From UMGS172 sp045648145 (lineage in GTDB: Bacteria; Bacillota; Clostridia; Oscillospirales; Acutalibacteraceae), in contig JAZRNK010000051.1 in the NCBI GenBank assembly GCA_045648145.1, positions 1 through 26,734 of the forward strand: a DNA stretch of 26,734 nucleotides, written 5' to 3'. The notes under the pieces were generated by a model that searched no databases, was not told the origin of the DNA, and saw only the letters and a program-made list of their open reading frames with translations. Position 1 is the first letter of the stretch. The number at the start of each line of letters is the position of its first letter. Below are positions 17,229-25,062 of this stretch, in pieces. The translations under genes were made by a program, and so were the position numbers.

Positions 17229-18925
17229 CGGCTCTTTCTCCTAATCCAAACAACTGTGCCTAAAACTATGAGAACCAACGGAACGGCAGCCATAAACACC
17301 CATTTCATTGTGGTGGTTTTAGCTTCGGTTACGTTAACAAGGAAGCTTTCGCTGGTTATTGTTTTTGCCACAAAGTTGAACGGTGTTTCGCTATTACCGG
17401 TTGCGGCATTAAAGGTATCAAGCGTGAAGTTAAGGTTGGCAACAACCTCATACTGATACCATTTTTGAGAAATAAAGTCTGAGCCTGCGTATGCAATAAC
17501 GTAGCTTGCGATATGCTCGCCGTTTGCACCTGCACCGGCATCCTCGGTAAGAATCGCTACAGGGAATGCATCGGTTTCCTCGCCTGTTGCCGGCTTCCAG
17601 GTATCGACCGTTTCCTCTATCGGCATAATGGCAACGGTACCGTTACTTGCAGTATTGAGCAACACCTCGGTTTCACGAACATAGGTTGCTGTGCTGTTGT
17701 TCTCGTAAAGCACCTGCATAGGAACCATATTAGAGCAAACATAACGTTTGTTAGTAAAATTATCTGCAAACTCGGTATACTCGCTTTTAGTAGAAGCAAG
17801 ATACATATCGGTAGGAGTTTGCGCAATTACGTAACCTGCTGTATTTTCATATAAAATACCCGATTTAAAACCAATACCCCAGTCACCCAAGAAAGCACAA
17901 AGGTTAGGCAAACGGTAGGTATTTGTTCCTGCAAAGTAAAACAACGACTTGCCCTTATTGCCCTTATTATTTAAGAAGGCCTCTAACGCTGTACGGTCCT
18001 CAGAGCTAATATCCGACGTACAATTGGAAAGTATTACACCCGAGAATTTATCATAATTCTCCTCAACAAGAAGCGTGGACAACAAGCCTTCTGCATAGTA
18101 TACAGTGAAGTTATTATTGTTTAAAGTATCCTCCAAGCCCTCAGAAATGGTTTCATCCTTACAATAATTGTTAGGATAAAGATAAACCGGTGTGCTTTCG
18201 GAGGTTACACGGTATATAGCGGATGAAAAAGCATCCTCAAAGTTGTTTTCGGTAATATCATAACCTATGCCCATGCCATATAACGCAAAGTTCTCAGCAT
18301 AGCCTCCAAAATATCGCTGTGCATACTCTTCGGTATACTGTGACATTTCGCTATCGGACAAATCAATGGTATATATATCACTAAAGGTAACAACCGTTCT
18401 TCTGGTGATTTCTTTACCGTTTACAGTAAATGTACTTTCAAGAAGAATATCGCCTATATTCCACTGATAATCACTGAAATTATCGGTGATTTCAGTAGCA
18501 GTAGGCTGTGCAACGTCAATATAGTTGATGGTAATATTGTCATTATACATTGCGTATTTTTCGATTATTTCGGCTGTCTGACGGAAATAACTACCGTTTA
18601 CATCAGGGTCATAATCGACAAAATAACCCATAGCTGCGTAATAATGCATATTGTAGCTTGAAGAGCCCGAACAATCAAAATCGTCCTGCGGCAAGCATAC
18701 GTACACGGTCACCTTTTTGTCTACCGTCTTAATATAATCGATATTTTCCTCACTCATGGTATGAACCTTATCACTGGTAAGGTCGATATCAAGCGGATAA
18801 CGGTTGGCCAAAAGGGTGGCAAGAACGGTTACAAGAACCACGCCGACTATAAATATAACCGAAAGGATGATTGCATATATATTGCGTTTTACAGCAATAG
18901 TGTTTTTAAGTGAATTCTTAGCCAT
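17225..18925 (-). CDS. GldG-family ABC auxiliary extracytoplasmic protein
   Basis: About 566 residues: an N-terminal membrane helix (about 16-40) is followed by LDIDLTSDKVHTMSEE, the hallmark opening of GldG-like proteins, then a long extracytoplasmic domain, and a C-terminal helix (about 537-560, VFMAAVPLVLIVLGTVVWI) ending in basic RRKSR. In Bacteroidota GldG partners GldA/GldF in gliding and type IX secretion; in Clostridia homologues exist without gliding and have no assigned job. The ATG at 18925 is preferred; a GTG at 18931 two codons upstream is also open and lies closer to the AGAAAGGGG. The gene starts 18 bp after the permease stop and overlaps the DUF4340 start. Confidence 0.85.
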   Translation of the reverse strand: MAKNSLKNTIAVKRNIYAIILSVIFIVGVVLVTVLATLLANRYPLDIDLTSDKVHTMSEENIDYIKTVDKKVTVYVCLPQDDFDCSGSSSYNMHYYAAMGYFVDYDPDVNGSYFRQTAEIIEKYAMYNDNITINYIDVAQPTATEITDNFSDYQWNIGDILLESTFTVNGKEITRRTVVTFSDIYTIDLSDSEMSQYTEEYAQRYFGGYAENFALYGMGIGYDITENNFEDAFSSAIYRVTSESTPVYLYPNNYCKDETISEGLEDTLNNNNFTVYYAEGLLSTLLVEENYDKFSGVILSNCTSDISSEDRTALEAFLNNKGNKGKSLFYFAGTNTYRLPNLCAFLGDWGIGFKSGILYENTAGYVIAQTPTDMYLASTKSEYTEFADNFTNKRYVCSNMVPMQVLYENNSTATYVRETEVLLNTASNGTVAIMPIEETVDTWKPATGEETDAFPVAILTEDAGAGANGEHIASYVIAYAGSDFISQKWYQYEVVANLNFTLDTFNAATGNSETPFNFVAKTITSESFLVNVTEAKTTTMKWVFMAAVPLVLIVLGTVVWIRRKSR

Positions 18926-18943
18926 ATACACAAAACCCCTTTC

Positions 18944-19648
18944 TTAAGAATAACGACGTTTGTCAAGCACACGCACGGTTAAAAATAGAAATATCGCCGC
19001 AAAGCCGACAAAGAAAATAACGTTTGAATAATCAATAATACCGTTTACGAAGGTCTGATATCTGCCAATGAACGAAATCCATGTGACAATATCTGTAACA
19101 AAACCGACGTTAACGCTCTTGGCAAAATAGTCCAACATATAGATAACAAACGCAATGGCAAAGCTTCCTACTGCGGCAGTAATCTGATTTTCGGTCAACG
19201 CAGAAATGAAAATACCCAACGCAATCAAAGCCGAACCGATAAACAACATACCAAGTAAATTGCCGAGATAGGTAAGCCAGTTAAGCGATACGTTCTGGAA
19301 GGCAATTATAACCTGAAAAACTATTGTCATTGAAAAACTGAGCATAAATATTGCCAAGGTTGCAAAGAATTTACCGAAAACAATAGAGTAAAGGCTTACG
19401 GGTGAGGTTATAAGCACCTGGTCAACCTTCTGTCTGCGGTCCTCACTCATAGTTCTCATGGTAAGTATCGGAATAAGGAAAAACACAAAGCTTACACACT
19501 GACCGAAAACATACGTTACGTCAGGGTATCCGTGAGAATACATATCGGCAAAAAACCAACCCTGGAAGAATGCCATAATTGCCAAAAATATGTATCCTAT
19601 CGGAGAGGTAAAATATGCTTTAAAATCTCTTTTAAATATAGCGCCCAT
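18944..19648 (-). CDS. ABC-2 type transporter permease (GldF-like)
   Basis: This 234-residue permease has six hydrophobic segments. FKRDFKAYFTSPIGYIFLA at the N-terminus and LTMRTMSEDRRQKVDQVL in the first cytoplasmic loop are typical of the GldF/NosY-like ABC-2 permeases that work with a GldA-type ATPase. Its ATG overlaps the ATPase stop codon by one base (TAATG), which indicates tight coupling. The C-terminus VRVLDKRRYS is also usual for this group. The substrate is unknown. Confidence 0.9.
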   Translation of the reverse strand: MGAIFKRDFKAYFTSPIGYIFLAIMAFFQGWFFADMYSHGYPDVTYVFGQCVSFVFFLIPILTMRTMSEDRRQKVDQVLITSPVSLYSIVFGKFFATLAIFMLSFSMTIVFQVIIAFQNVSLNWLTYLGNLLGMLFIGSALIALGIFISALTENQITAAVGSFAIAFVIYMLDYFAKSVNVGFVTDIVTWISFIGRYQTFVNGIIDYSNVIFFVGFAAIFLFLTVRVLDKRRYS

Positions 19649-20676
19649 TACTTATCCTCTCCTTCCGTTGTTATAGCAGTCTGCTCTTCGGTCTGTTCTT
19701 CCTTAGTATTGTTTGCATTACCAAAGACTCTCTCCTGCTCCTCGTCGGTCATTTCTGTAATTTTAAGGAATATCTGCTCAAGCGACATTTCATTAGTTTT
19801 AAGCATAAGCAACGGCCAATGCCTGTCCGCCAGGCGATTGAACAGCTGACGGCGAATATCGGTCTTTTTATCCGGCTCGATGATATAGTCGTTCGATTCC
19901 TTCTCGTTCAAGCCGATACAAGTAACGTTAACCACACCGGGTATGCCTGCCAAAAGCTTCATAACCTCGGTTCTCGGTCCGCCGATACGGACGGTGAACG
20001 AATGGTCGCTCGACAGTGCTTTTGAAAGCTCTTCAGGTGAACCGTCAGCCACCAATTTACCATGATTAATAACAATAACCCTTTCACAAACAGCCTGAAT
20101 TTCAGACAAGATGTGTGAGCTTAATATAACGGTATGGTTTTTACCAAGCTCGGTTATTAAAGTACGGATTTCAATAATCTGCTTGGGGTCAAGACCAACA
20201 GTGGGTTCGTCAAGAATAAGCACGTCGGGGTTGCCGACAAGCGCCTGTGCAATACCAACACGCTGCCTGTAACCTTTTGAAAGGTTACGGATAAGACGGT
20301 TGTAAACGTTGTCTATCTTTACAAGACGGCAGATTTCTTCAATATGAGGAGCTTTCGGGAACTTGACCTTTTTAAGATCATAAATAAAGCCCAGATACTC
20401 CTTTACAGTCATATCGAGATAAAGCGGAGGCTGCTCCGGCAAATATCCGATACGCATTTTTGCTTCGTTGGGGTTTTCGAGAATATCGTATCCGTCAATC
20501 GACACCGTGCCCGAAGTGGCAGAAAGATATCCTGTAAGTATGTTCATAGTGGTACTTTTACCGGCGCCGTTAGGGCCCAAAAAGCCCAAAATCTCACCGT
20601 CGTTTACGGTAAAGCTAACGTCCGATACTGCCACGTGTGAACCGTACTTTTTTGATAGGTTCTTAACCTGTATCAT
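19648..20676 (-). CDS. ABC transporter ATP-binding protein (GldA-like)
   Basis: The 342-residue ATPase has Walker A GPNGAGKST (34-42), Q-loop region YLPEQPPLYLD, signature LSKGYRQRVG and Walker B VLILDEPTVGLDP with the H-loop HILSE. The C-terminal part after about residue 215 is the extra domain seen in ABC-2 exporters, ending in an acidic Glu/Thr-rich tail. It energises the permease encoded next. The ATG at 20676 is chosen because GAAGGAG lies 8 bp upstream; an in-frame ATG at 20682 is only 2 bp from that site. It is the first gene of the operon, with a promoter candidate at 20779-20787. Confidence 0.93.
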   Translation of the reverse strand: MIQVKNLSKKYGSHVAVSDVSFTVNDGEILGFLGPNGAGKSTTMNILTGYLSATSGTVSIDGYDILENPNEAKMRIGYLPEQPPLYLDMTVKEYLGFIYDLKKVKFPKAPHIEEICRLVKIDNVYNRLIRNLSKGYRQRVGIAQALVGNPDVLILDEPTVGLDPKQIIEIRTLITELGKNHTVILSSHILSEIQAVCERVIVINHGKLVADGSPEELSKALSSDHSFTVRIGGPRTEVMKLLAGIPGVVNVTCIGLNEKESNDYIIEPDKKTDIRRQLFNRLADRHWPLLMLKTNEMSLEQIFLKITEMTDEEQERVFGNANNTKEEQTEEQTAITTEGEDK

Positions 20677-20778
20677 TACCATAACTCCTTCAAACAGTAT
20701 TTTAACAAAACAAGTTTATCATTTATGGTTTATAAGTTTGTAAACAATCAATTAACAAACAATAAACATACACAAGGA

Positions 20779-20787
20779 ATTATACCA
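20779..20787 (-). promoter_or_regulatory. Extended -10 promoter of the GldA-like operon
   Basis: The minus strand reads TGGTATAAT, an extended -10 element (TG-n-TATAAT). A poor -35 (TTTATT) lies 17 nt upstream, as is common for extended -10 promoters. It gives a leader of about 100 nt. Confidence 0.55.
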
Positions 20788-20829
20788 CAACCGTTTGATT
20801 TAATAAAGAGTTTTCTTGCATTATTTTGC

Positions 20830-20846
20830 AAATTTGAGCCAAATTT
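20830..20846. promoter_or_regulatory. Inverted repeat between divergent GldA-like and CorC-like promoters
   Basis: AAATTTG-AGC-CAAATTT is a perfect 7-bp dyad with a 3-nt centre, about 43 bp from the minus-strand -10 and 45 bp from the plus-strand -35. A TTGCA-N6-TGCAA dyad (20816-20831) abuts it. It is a possible operator or architectural site; the motif is not one I can name. Confidence 0.3.
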
Positions 20847-20890
20847 TAATCAATACTCTACTTTAAGGCGGGATTTATAGGCTTTTATTA

Positions 20891-20919
20891 TTGACAAAAG
20901 TGCAAAACCATCTTATTAT
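20891..20919 (+). promoter_or_regulatory. Sigma-A-type promoter of the CorC/CNNM-like gene
   Basis: TTGACA (20891-20896), 17 nt, TATTAT (20914-20919). The expected transcript start near 20926 leaves a leader of about 44 nt carrying the AGGAG at 20955-20959, which supports the start codon at 20970. Confidence 0.75.
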
Positions 20920-20969
20920 ATACTTGGTTTTTTATGGACCAAAATATTTTTGATAGGAGTTTTTTGAAA

Positions 20970-22328
20970 ATGGACGATCCCTTACCGGACCCCAATACTA
21001 TCCTTATTCTGCTTTTAATTTATCTTGCGTTGACCATTTTTTCTTTTTTAGTCAACCTTGGTGTTTCGGCTGTTGCCGAAATCAGCGATAAAAAAGTGCG
21101 CGAAGGAGAAGAAGCTAAAAACCGCAAGTATGTAAAATTGGCTCGGCTTGTTGACCGCACGTCAAAGTTAAAACGTACTGCAACCGTTTGCTCCTGCCTT
21201 TTCGCATCACTTGCCTTTGTTGCAACCGTCCTCTGTTTTGGACTTGCGTTGTACGTCAGGTTATATTCCCTGTGCAAATCGGCGCCTGTAAGCGTTGCAA
21301 TCGCTTTGATAATTTTATCGCTGCTTTCAACCCTTGTTTTTTGTACCTTTGGCGTTATATTGCCCAAAAAACTCGGCGCACAGCATAATGAAAGATTTGC
21401 TCCCGCATTGGTTTATTTCGTTGGCTCTGTCAACGCTTCGTTTACACCGTTAGTGTCTTTGATTTCTTTTGGTTCGGGCATTTTTGTCAAGGCCTTTGGC
21501 GGCGACCCACACGTTGAAGAGGCGCCCGTCACCGAGGACGAAATTCTTTCGATGGTCGACGAGGGCGAGGAAACCGGTGTTATAGAGGAAAGTCAAAAAG
21601 AAATGATAAACAATATTTTCGAATTTGACGACCTCGTTGCAAGTGAGGTTATGACTCATCGCACCTACATAGAAGCCGTTGAGATTTCGGACGATATAAG
21701 TGAGGTTATTACCAAGGCTATTGAAGAAGGTTATTCAAGAATTCCCGTTTATGAGGAAGAGCTTGATAACATAAAGGGTATCCTTTACGTTAAAGACCTA
21801 CTCAAATACGTCGGTAAAACCGTGCCGAACGACATTACTCTGTCAACGCTTATGCGTGAGGCTATGTTTATTCCCGAATCTAAAAATTGCCGTGAGCTTT
21901 TCTCGGAAATGACCGAAAAGCATCTGCAAATGGTAGTAGTTGCCGACGAATACGGCGGTGTTGCCGGTATTCTTACTATTGAAGACCTATTGGAGTCAAT
22001 CGTCGGTAATATGCAGGATGAATTTGATGACGAAACCGAAGATATTGAACAGATAAATGAAGATATGTTCAACATCGACGGCACGTCCGATATACACGAG
22101 CTTGAGGATTTGCTCGAAATAACCTTCCCCGAGGGTGAGTATGATACCATTGCCGGATACATAATGTCGGTAATCGGCCGAATACCCGATTCTGACGAGC
22201 ATCCGACGGTGGAATACGGCGGTTATTCCTTCACAATAGTTGAGATGGAAGACCGACGAATTGTTCGCATCATGGTTGAGCGTTTGCCCGAACCCGAAGA
22301 GGAAGAGCAAACCAGCGACGAAGAATAA
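20970..22328 (+). CDS. CorC/CNNM (hemolysin C) family CBS-domain membrane protein
   Basis: The roughly 452-residue protein has an N-terminal DUF21-type region with about four hydrophobic segments (to about residue 190). The linker EDEILSMVDEGEETGVIEE is typical of the family. A pair of CBS domains covers about 222-345, with VMTHR at the start, SRIPVYEEELDNIKGILYVK, and VVVADEYGGVAGILTIEDLLE. A C-terminal CorC/HlyC domain lies at about 362-440. The family is linked to Mg2+ or Co2+ transport; some members export Mg2+. The ATG at 20970 is chosen because AGGAG is 10 bp upstream; the longer frame from 20934 has no ribosome binding site and starts about 8 nt from the predicted transcript start. An in-frame TTG at 20964 is less likely. 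A terminator follows 6 bp after the stop. Confidence 0.93.
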   Translation: MDDPLPDPNTILILLLIYLALTIFSFLVNLGVSAVAEISDKKVREGEEAKNRKYVKLARLVDRTSKLKRTATVCSCLFASLAFVATVLCFGLALYVRLYSLCKSAPVSVAIALIILSLLSTLVFCTFGVILPKKLGAQHNERFAPALVYFVGSVNASFTPLVSLISFGSGIFVKAFGGDPHVEEAPVTEDEILSMVDEGEETGVIEESQKEMINNIFEFDDLVASEVMTHRTYIEAVEISDDISEVITKAIEEGYSRIPVYEEELDNIKGILYVKDLLKYVGKTVPNDITLSTLMREAMFIPESKNCRELFSEMTEKHLQMVVVADEYGGVAGILTIEDLLESIVGNMQDEFDDETEDIEQINEDMFNIDGTSDIHELEDLLEITFPEGEYDTIAGYIMSVIGRIPDSDEHPTVEYGGYSFTIVEMEDRRIVRIMVERLPEPEEEEQTSDEE

Positions 22329-22334
22329 AAAACA

Positions 22335-22364
22335 AAACGCTGTCCGTTAACGGACAGCGTTTTT
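22335..22364. terminator. Bidirectional palindromic terminator between the CorC-like gene and rsmE
   Basis: AAAACGCTGTCCGTT (22335-22349) and AACGGACAGCGTTTT (22350-22364) form a 30-bp perfect palindrome with no spacer; four central bases would form the loop. T-rich sequence follows on both strands (TTATTAT and GTTTTTTATT), fitting the convergent genes. Confidence 0.92.
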
Positions 22365-22383
22365 TATTATATATGAAATATTA

Positions 22384-23100
22384 TCACATATTACCACTTT
22401 GAAGCATAATTGCGGCAACGGCGGCAACCGGCGCCGTTTCGGCACGAAGTATACGCGGACCCAAGGTTGTAACTACGGCTCCGTTTTCTTTAAGCAGCTC
22501 TGCCTCCTCTGCGGTAAAGCCGCCCTCGGGACCAATTATAAGCGAAACCTTTTTGACGCTTTTATCTATAGGCTTTATCGGTTCACCGCCAAGCTCATAG
22601 CAAAAAAACGACAAATCGTCTTGCTTTATTTGCTGCAAAACCTCTTTGAGATTTATACATCGGTCAACGGTAGGCAAAATTCCCCTGCTGCTTTGACCTG
22701 CCGCCTCATTGGCGATTTTTTGCCAACGTTCCTTTTTGTTTTCCAACGCCTTTAAGTCAGGACGGGATACACAGTTGGCCGAAAGCACAGGTACAATTTT
22801 GCTGACACCCATTTCAACCGCCTGCTTGACAACGGTATCCATTTTATCACCTTTGGCAAGGCACTGATAAAGCGTTACAAAAACAGAAGGCTCGGTTGCG
22901 TTTTTTGTGCTCTCACAGATTTCGAGCAAAACCTTACCGTCGGCAAAGCCTTCTATTTTACAATGATAATCATTGCCTTTTGTGTCACAAACGGTTAACG
23001 GCTCACCAATTCTCATCCGTAAGGATTTTTGAATATGCTTTGCATCGTCACCGTCAATAAACGGTGAATTTTCGAAAATTTCTTTAAAAAAACGTGGCAT
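22384..23100 (-). CDS. rsmE: 16S rRNA (uracil(1498)-N(3))-methyltransferase RsmE
   Basis: This 238-residue SPOUT-class enzyme methylates N3 of U1498 in helix 44 of 16S rRNA using S-adenosylmethionine. MPRFF at the N-terminus starts the PUA-like domain; the SAM-binding knot shows SLIIGPEGGFTAEEAE and LGPRILRAETAPVAA, both diagnostic. Length is normal. AAGGGATGAT precedes the ATG. The usual neighbour prmA is not in the window. It lies just past the terminator of the PASTA protein gene, so its own promoter must be in the short gap or transcription must read through. Confidence 0.95.
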   Translation of the reverse strand: MPRFFKEIFENSPFIDGDDAKHIQKSLRMRIGEPLTVCDTKGNDYHCKIEGFADGKVLLEICESTKNATEPSVFVTLYQCLAKGDKMDTVVKQAVEMGVSKIVPVLSANCVSRPDLKALENKKERWQKIANEAAGQSSRGILPTVDRCINLKEVLQQIKQDDLSFFCYELGGEPIKPIDKSVKKVSLIIGPEGGFTAEEAELLKENGAVVTTLGPRILRAETAPVAAVAAIMLQSGNM

Positions 23101-23129
23101 TTTATCATCCCTTAATCACAGCACATAAA

Positions 23130-23164
23130 ATCTTCGGCGGTCTTGTTACCAAAACCGCCGATTA
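23130..23164 (-). terminator. Probable terminator after the PASTA pseudokinase gene
   Basis: On the minus strand AATCGGCGGT...ACCGCCGAAGATT forms a stem (perfect core CGGCGGT/ACCGCCG at 23135-23141 and 23154-23160) with a 12-nt loop, followed by only a short TTTTAT. The weak T-tract suggests partial termination before rsmE. Confidence 0.6.
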
Positions 23165-23179
23165 AAATCTGATTACTGT

Positions 23180-24916
23180 TTAATTTTGTTCACTGCTAAC
23201 GTCGTCATGACTCTCACTGCTTGTATTGTTGGTGGTGCCACCGCCCAAAAAGCCTTTGTAAGAATTAACAACGATCGTTATTTTTGAATCGGCGTTAACG
23301 CTTGTGCCCTTTGCGGGAATGGTTTCAATAATAAGTCCCGGAAGGTCAGTATCATCATATTTTTCAATAAACTCGATGTTCTGATAATGATATCCTTCCT
23401 TCAAAAGCATAAGCAATGCAGAATTCTTATCCATACCCGTGAGGTCGGTCATATTTCTATAATACGGTCCAAGGCTGACCACTACCTCAATAGTAGTGTT
23501 AGGCTCAACCGTTGTATTCTCCTTCGGAGATTGAGAAATAATTTCGCCGAACTCATAATTCTCGTTGTATTCCTTCGAAACAACCTTGAAATTAAAGGTG
23601 GATGCGAAATCCTGATTTGCGGCTGTATCAGCATACAAAAGACCTACAAATTTAGGCACTGCCAAAACATCCTTATTAAACTCTATATCGGTTTTACTTG
23701 TCACCGACGGAACCGACAAGGTGGAGTTAAGTCCGTTATCGCTGGATGTGGATTCGGTATCGTCCGAATTAAACATACCAAATCCCCACATTACAACAAC
23801 ACCAACAACGGCAAGAAGCACTACCGTTACTATACAAGCAAGAAGACCATACATTTTATTGGCATTTTTCTTGGGTTTACCGTTGCTCTTTCTTACGGGA
23901 GCATCGTTACGGTCGGCTGACACACGCGTTCTTGCAGAAGCAATAGCGGTATCGGTCTGTACAGCCGAAACCGAAAGACCTTTGCGCATATCGTCGATAT
24001 ACTGTGTTCTGTCGTCAGGAAGCACCTGCAATGCGTTTGCCAGAGTTTCAAGCACCTCTTTAGGAGTTTCTCTTGCGATTTTTGCAGGAATGGTCATATT
24101 ATCGTTTTCTAAACGCTCAATAGCCTCAGGCGGAGGGTTGCCAACAAGTGTACGATAGATAGTAGCGGCAAAGGAATAGACGTCAGTCCACGTACCCTGT
24201 GCGCCGTTACGGTCATACTGCTCTGCCGCGGCAAAGCCGGGAAAAAGCTGGGACGTCAAGGCGCTTGTCGCCGTTCTTACGTCCTCAACACAGAAGCCGC
24301 TTATTCTCAACTTGCCGTCTTTACCGACAATAAGTGTATCGGGCGAAATACCTCTGTGAATTATACCTGCTTTATGCAATGCCGAAATTGACGATACAAG
24401 CGGTGCAAAAAGCGACCTTGCCTGATCCCATTTAAGCATTCCGCCGTTTCTCATCAAGAACTCGCGAAGTGAAATACCGGGAACAGCGCGGGTTATACGG
24501 TAAGCAGTATTGTTGGCCTCTCTGATGTCTAAAACGTCAAAAAGCGCAGGAAGCTCATTAAGCTTAAACAATGCTTTTGACAAATCAACAAACTTAAGCA
24601 AAGCGTCATTATAATTAAATTCCTTGCCTAAAAGCATTGCAACCGAACCGTCTGCCTCACGCTCACAAAGGCCGGACGGGAAAAACTCACGAATATTAAC
24701 GTTTGACGAAGTAACGGAATCAAAGCCAAGATAGGTAACACCCTCACCGTTGACGTCGATAACCTTTCCAACAATATAACGCTCTTCAAATACAGTGCCA
24801 GGTTTTAAATAAATAGGATTGATGATTTCGTCAGGATTGTATCCGCAAATGGGACACTTTCCGTCGGTCACCTTTTCGTTCATACATCCCGGACAAAGAT
24901 TGCTTGGATTTATCAT
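23180..24916 (-). CDS. Zinc-ribbon, pseudokinase and PASTA-domain membrane protein
   Basis: The 578-residue protein combines an N-terminal zinc ribbon (Cys8, 11, 21, 24), a Ser/Thr-kinase fold (about 42-315), one membrane helix (about 355-382) and two extracellular PASTA repeats (about 415-482 and 483-555) that in PrkC/Stk1 kinases sense peptidoglycan. The fold is clear (GEGVTYLGFD, IIHRGISPDTL, GTWTDVYSFAATIY), but the catalytic set is lost: the ATP lysine is Arg76 (NIREFF), the HRD aspartate is Gly189, the following Asn is Thr194, and DFG reads GFC (207-209). It should bind partners or nucleotide rather than phosphorylate. The ATG at 24916 is chosen for its AAAGGA site and because the promoter start (about 25000) lies inside the longer frame from 25018. 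A low-complexity Ser/Asn tail ends the protein. No partner phosphatase is nearby. Confidence 0.88.
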   Translation of the reverse strand: MINPSNLCPGCMNEKVTDGKCPICGYNPDEIINPIYLKPGTVFEERYIVGKVIDVNGEGVTYLGFDSVTSSNVNIREFFPSGLCEREADGSVAMLLGKEFNYNDALLKFVDLSKALFKLNELPALFDVLDIREANNTAYRITRAVPGISLREFLMRNGGMLKWDQARSLFAPLVSSISALHKAGIIHRGISPDTLIVGKDGKLRISGFCVEDVRTATSALTSQLFPGFAAAEQYDRNGAQGTWTDVYSFAATIYRTLVGNPPPEAIERLENDNMTIPAKIARETPKEVLETLANALQVLPDDRTQYIDDMRKGLSVSAVQTDTAIASARTRVSADRNDAPVRKSNGKPKKNANKMYGLLACIVTVVLLAVVGVVVMWGFGMFNSDDTESTSSDNGLNSTLSVPSVTSKTDIEFNKDVLAVPKFVGLLYADTAANQDFASTFNFKVVSKEYNENYEFGEIISQSPKENTTVEPNTTIEVVVSLGPYYRNMTDLTGMDKNSALLMLLKEGYHYQNIEFIEKYDDTDLPGLIIETIPAKGTSVNADSKITIVVNSYKGFLGGGTTNNTSSESHDDVSSEQN

Positions 24917-25006
24917 AACACATTTCCTTTCAAGCAGAAATTTCGCTATTATTAAAAATGTTTTTGTTTTACTGCACTTGTGTTTTAACCTATTACAGTA
25001 GAAAGT

Positions 25007-25035
25007 AGTATACCACAAAAATTTTAAGTTTTCAA
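25007..25035 (-). promoter_or_regulatory. Promoter of the PASTA pseudokinase gene
   Basis: On the minus strand TTGAAA (25035-25030), 17 nt, TGG-TATACT with -10 at 25012-25007: a well-spaced promoter with an extended -10. A small dyad CCTTTT-N5-AAAAGG (25036-25052) touches its upstream edge. The leader is about 85 nt. Confidence 0.7.
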
Positions 25036-25062
25036 CCTTTTATGTAAAAAGGCACTAAACAC

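Noticed and set aside
15441..20676. Reading the Gld-like operon as a gliding motility or type IX secretion system
   Set aside because: Other required Gld/Spr/Por components are absent, and the genome looks Gram-positive; only the ABC subcomplex is homologous.
20934..20969. Upstream ATG at 20934 for the CorC-like gene
   Set aside because: No ribosome binding site, and it is about 8 nt from the predicted transcript start. The AGGAG at 20955-20959 serves the ATG at 20970.
24917..25018. In-frame upstream extension of the PASTA pseudokinase (start at 25018)
   Set aside because: It has no ribosome binding site, and the predicted transcript start (about 25000) lies inside it. The ATG at 24916 has a proper site directly before the zinc ribbon.
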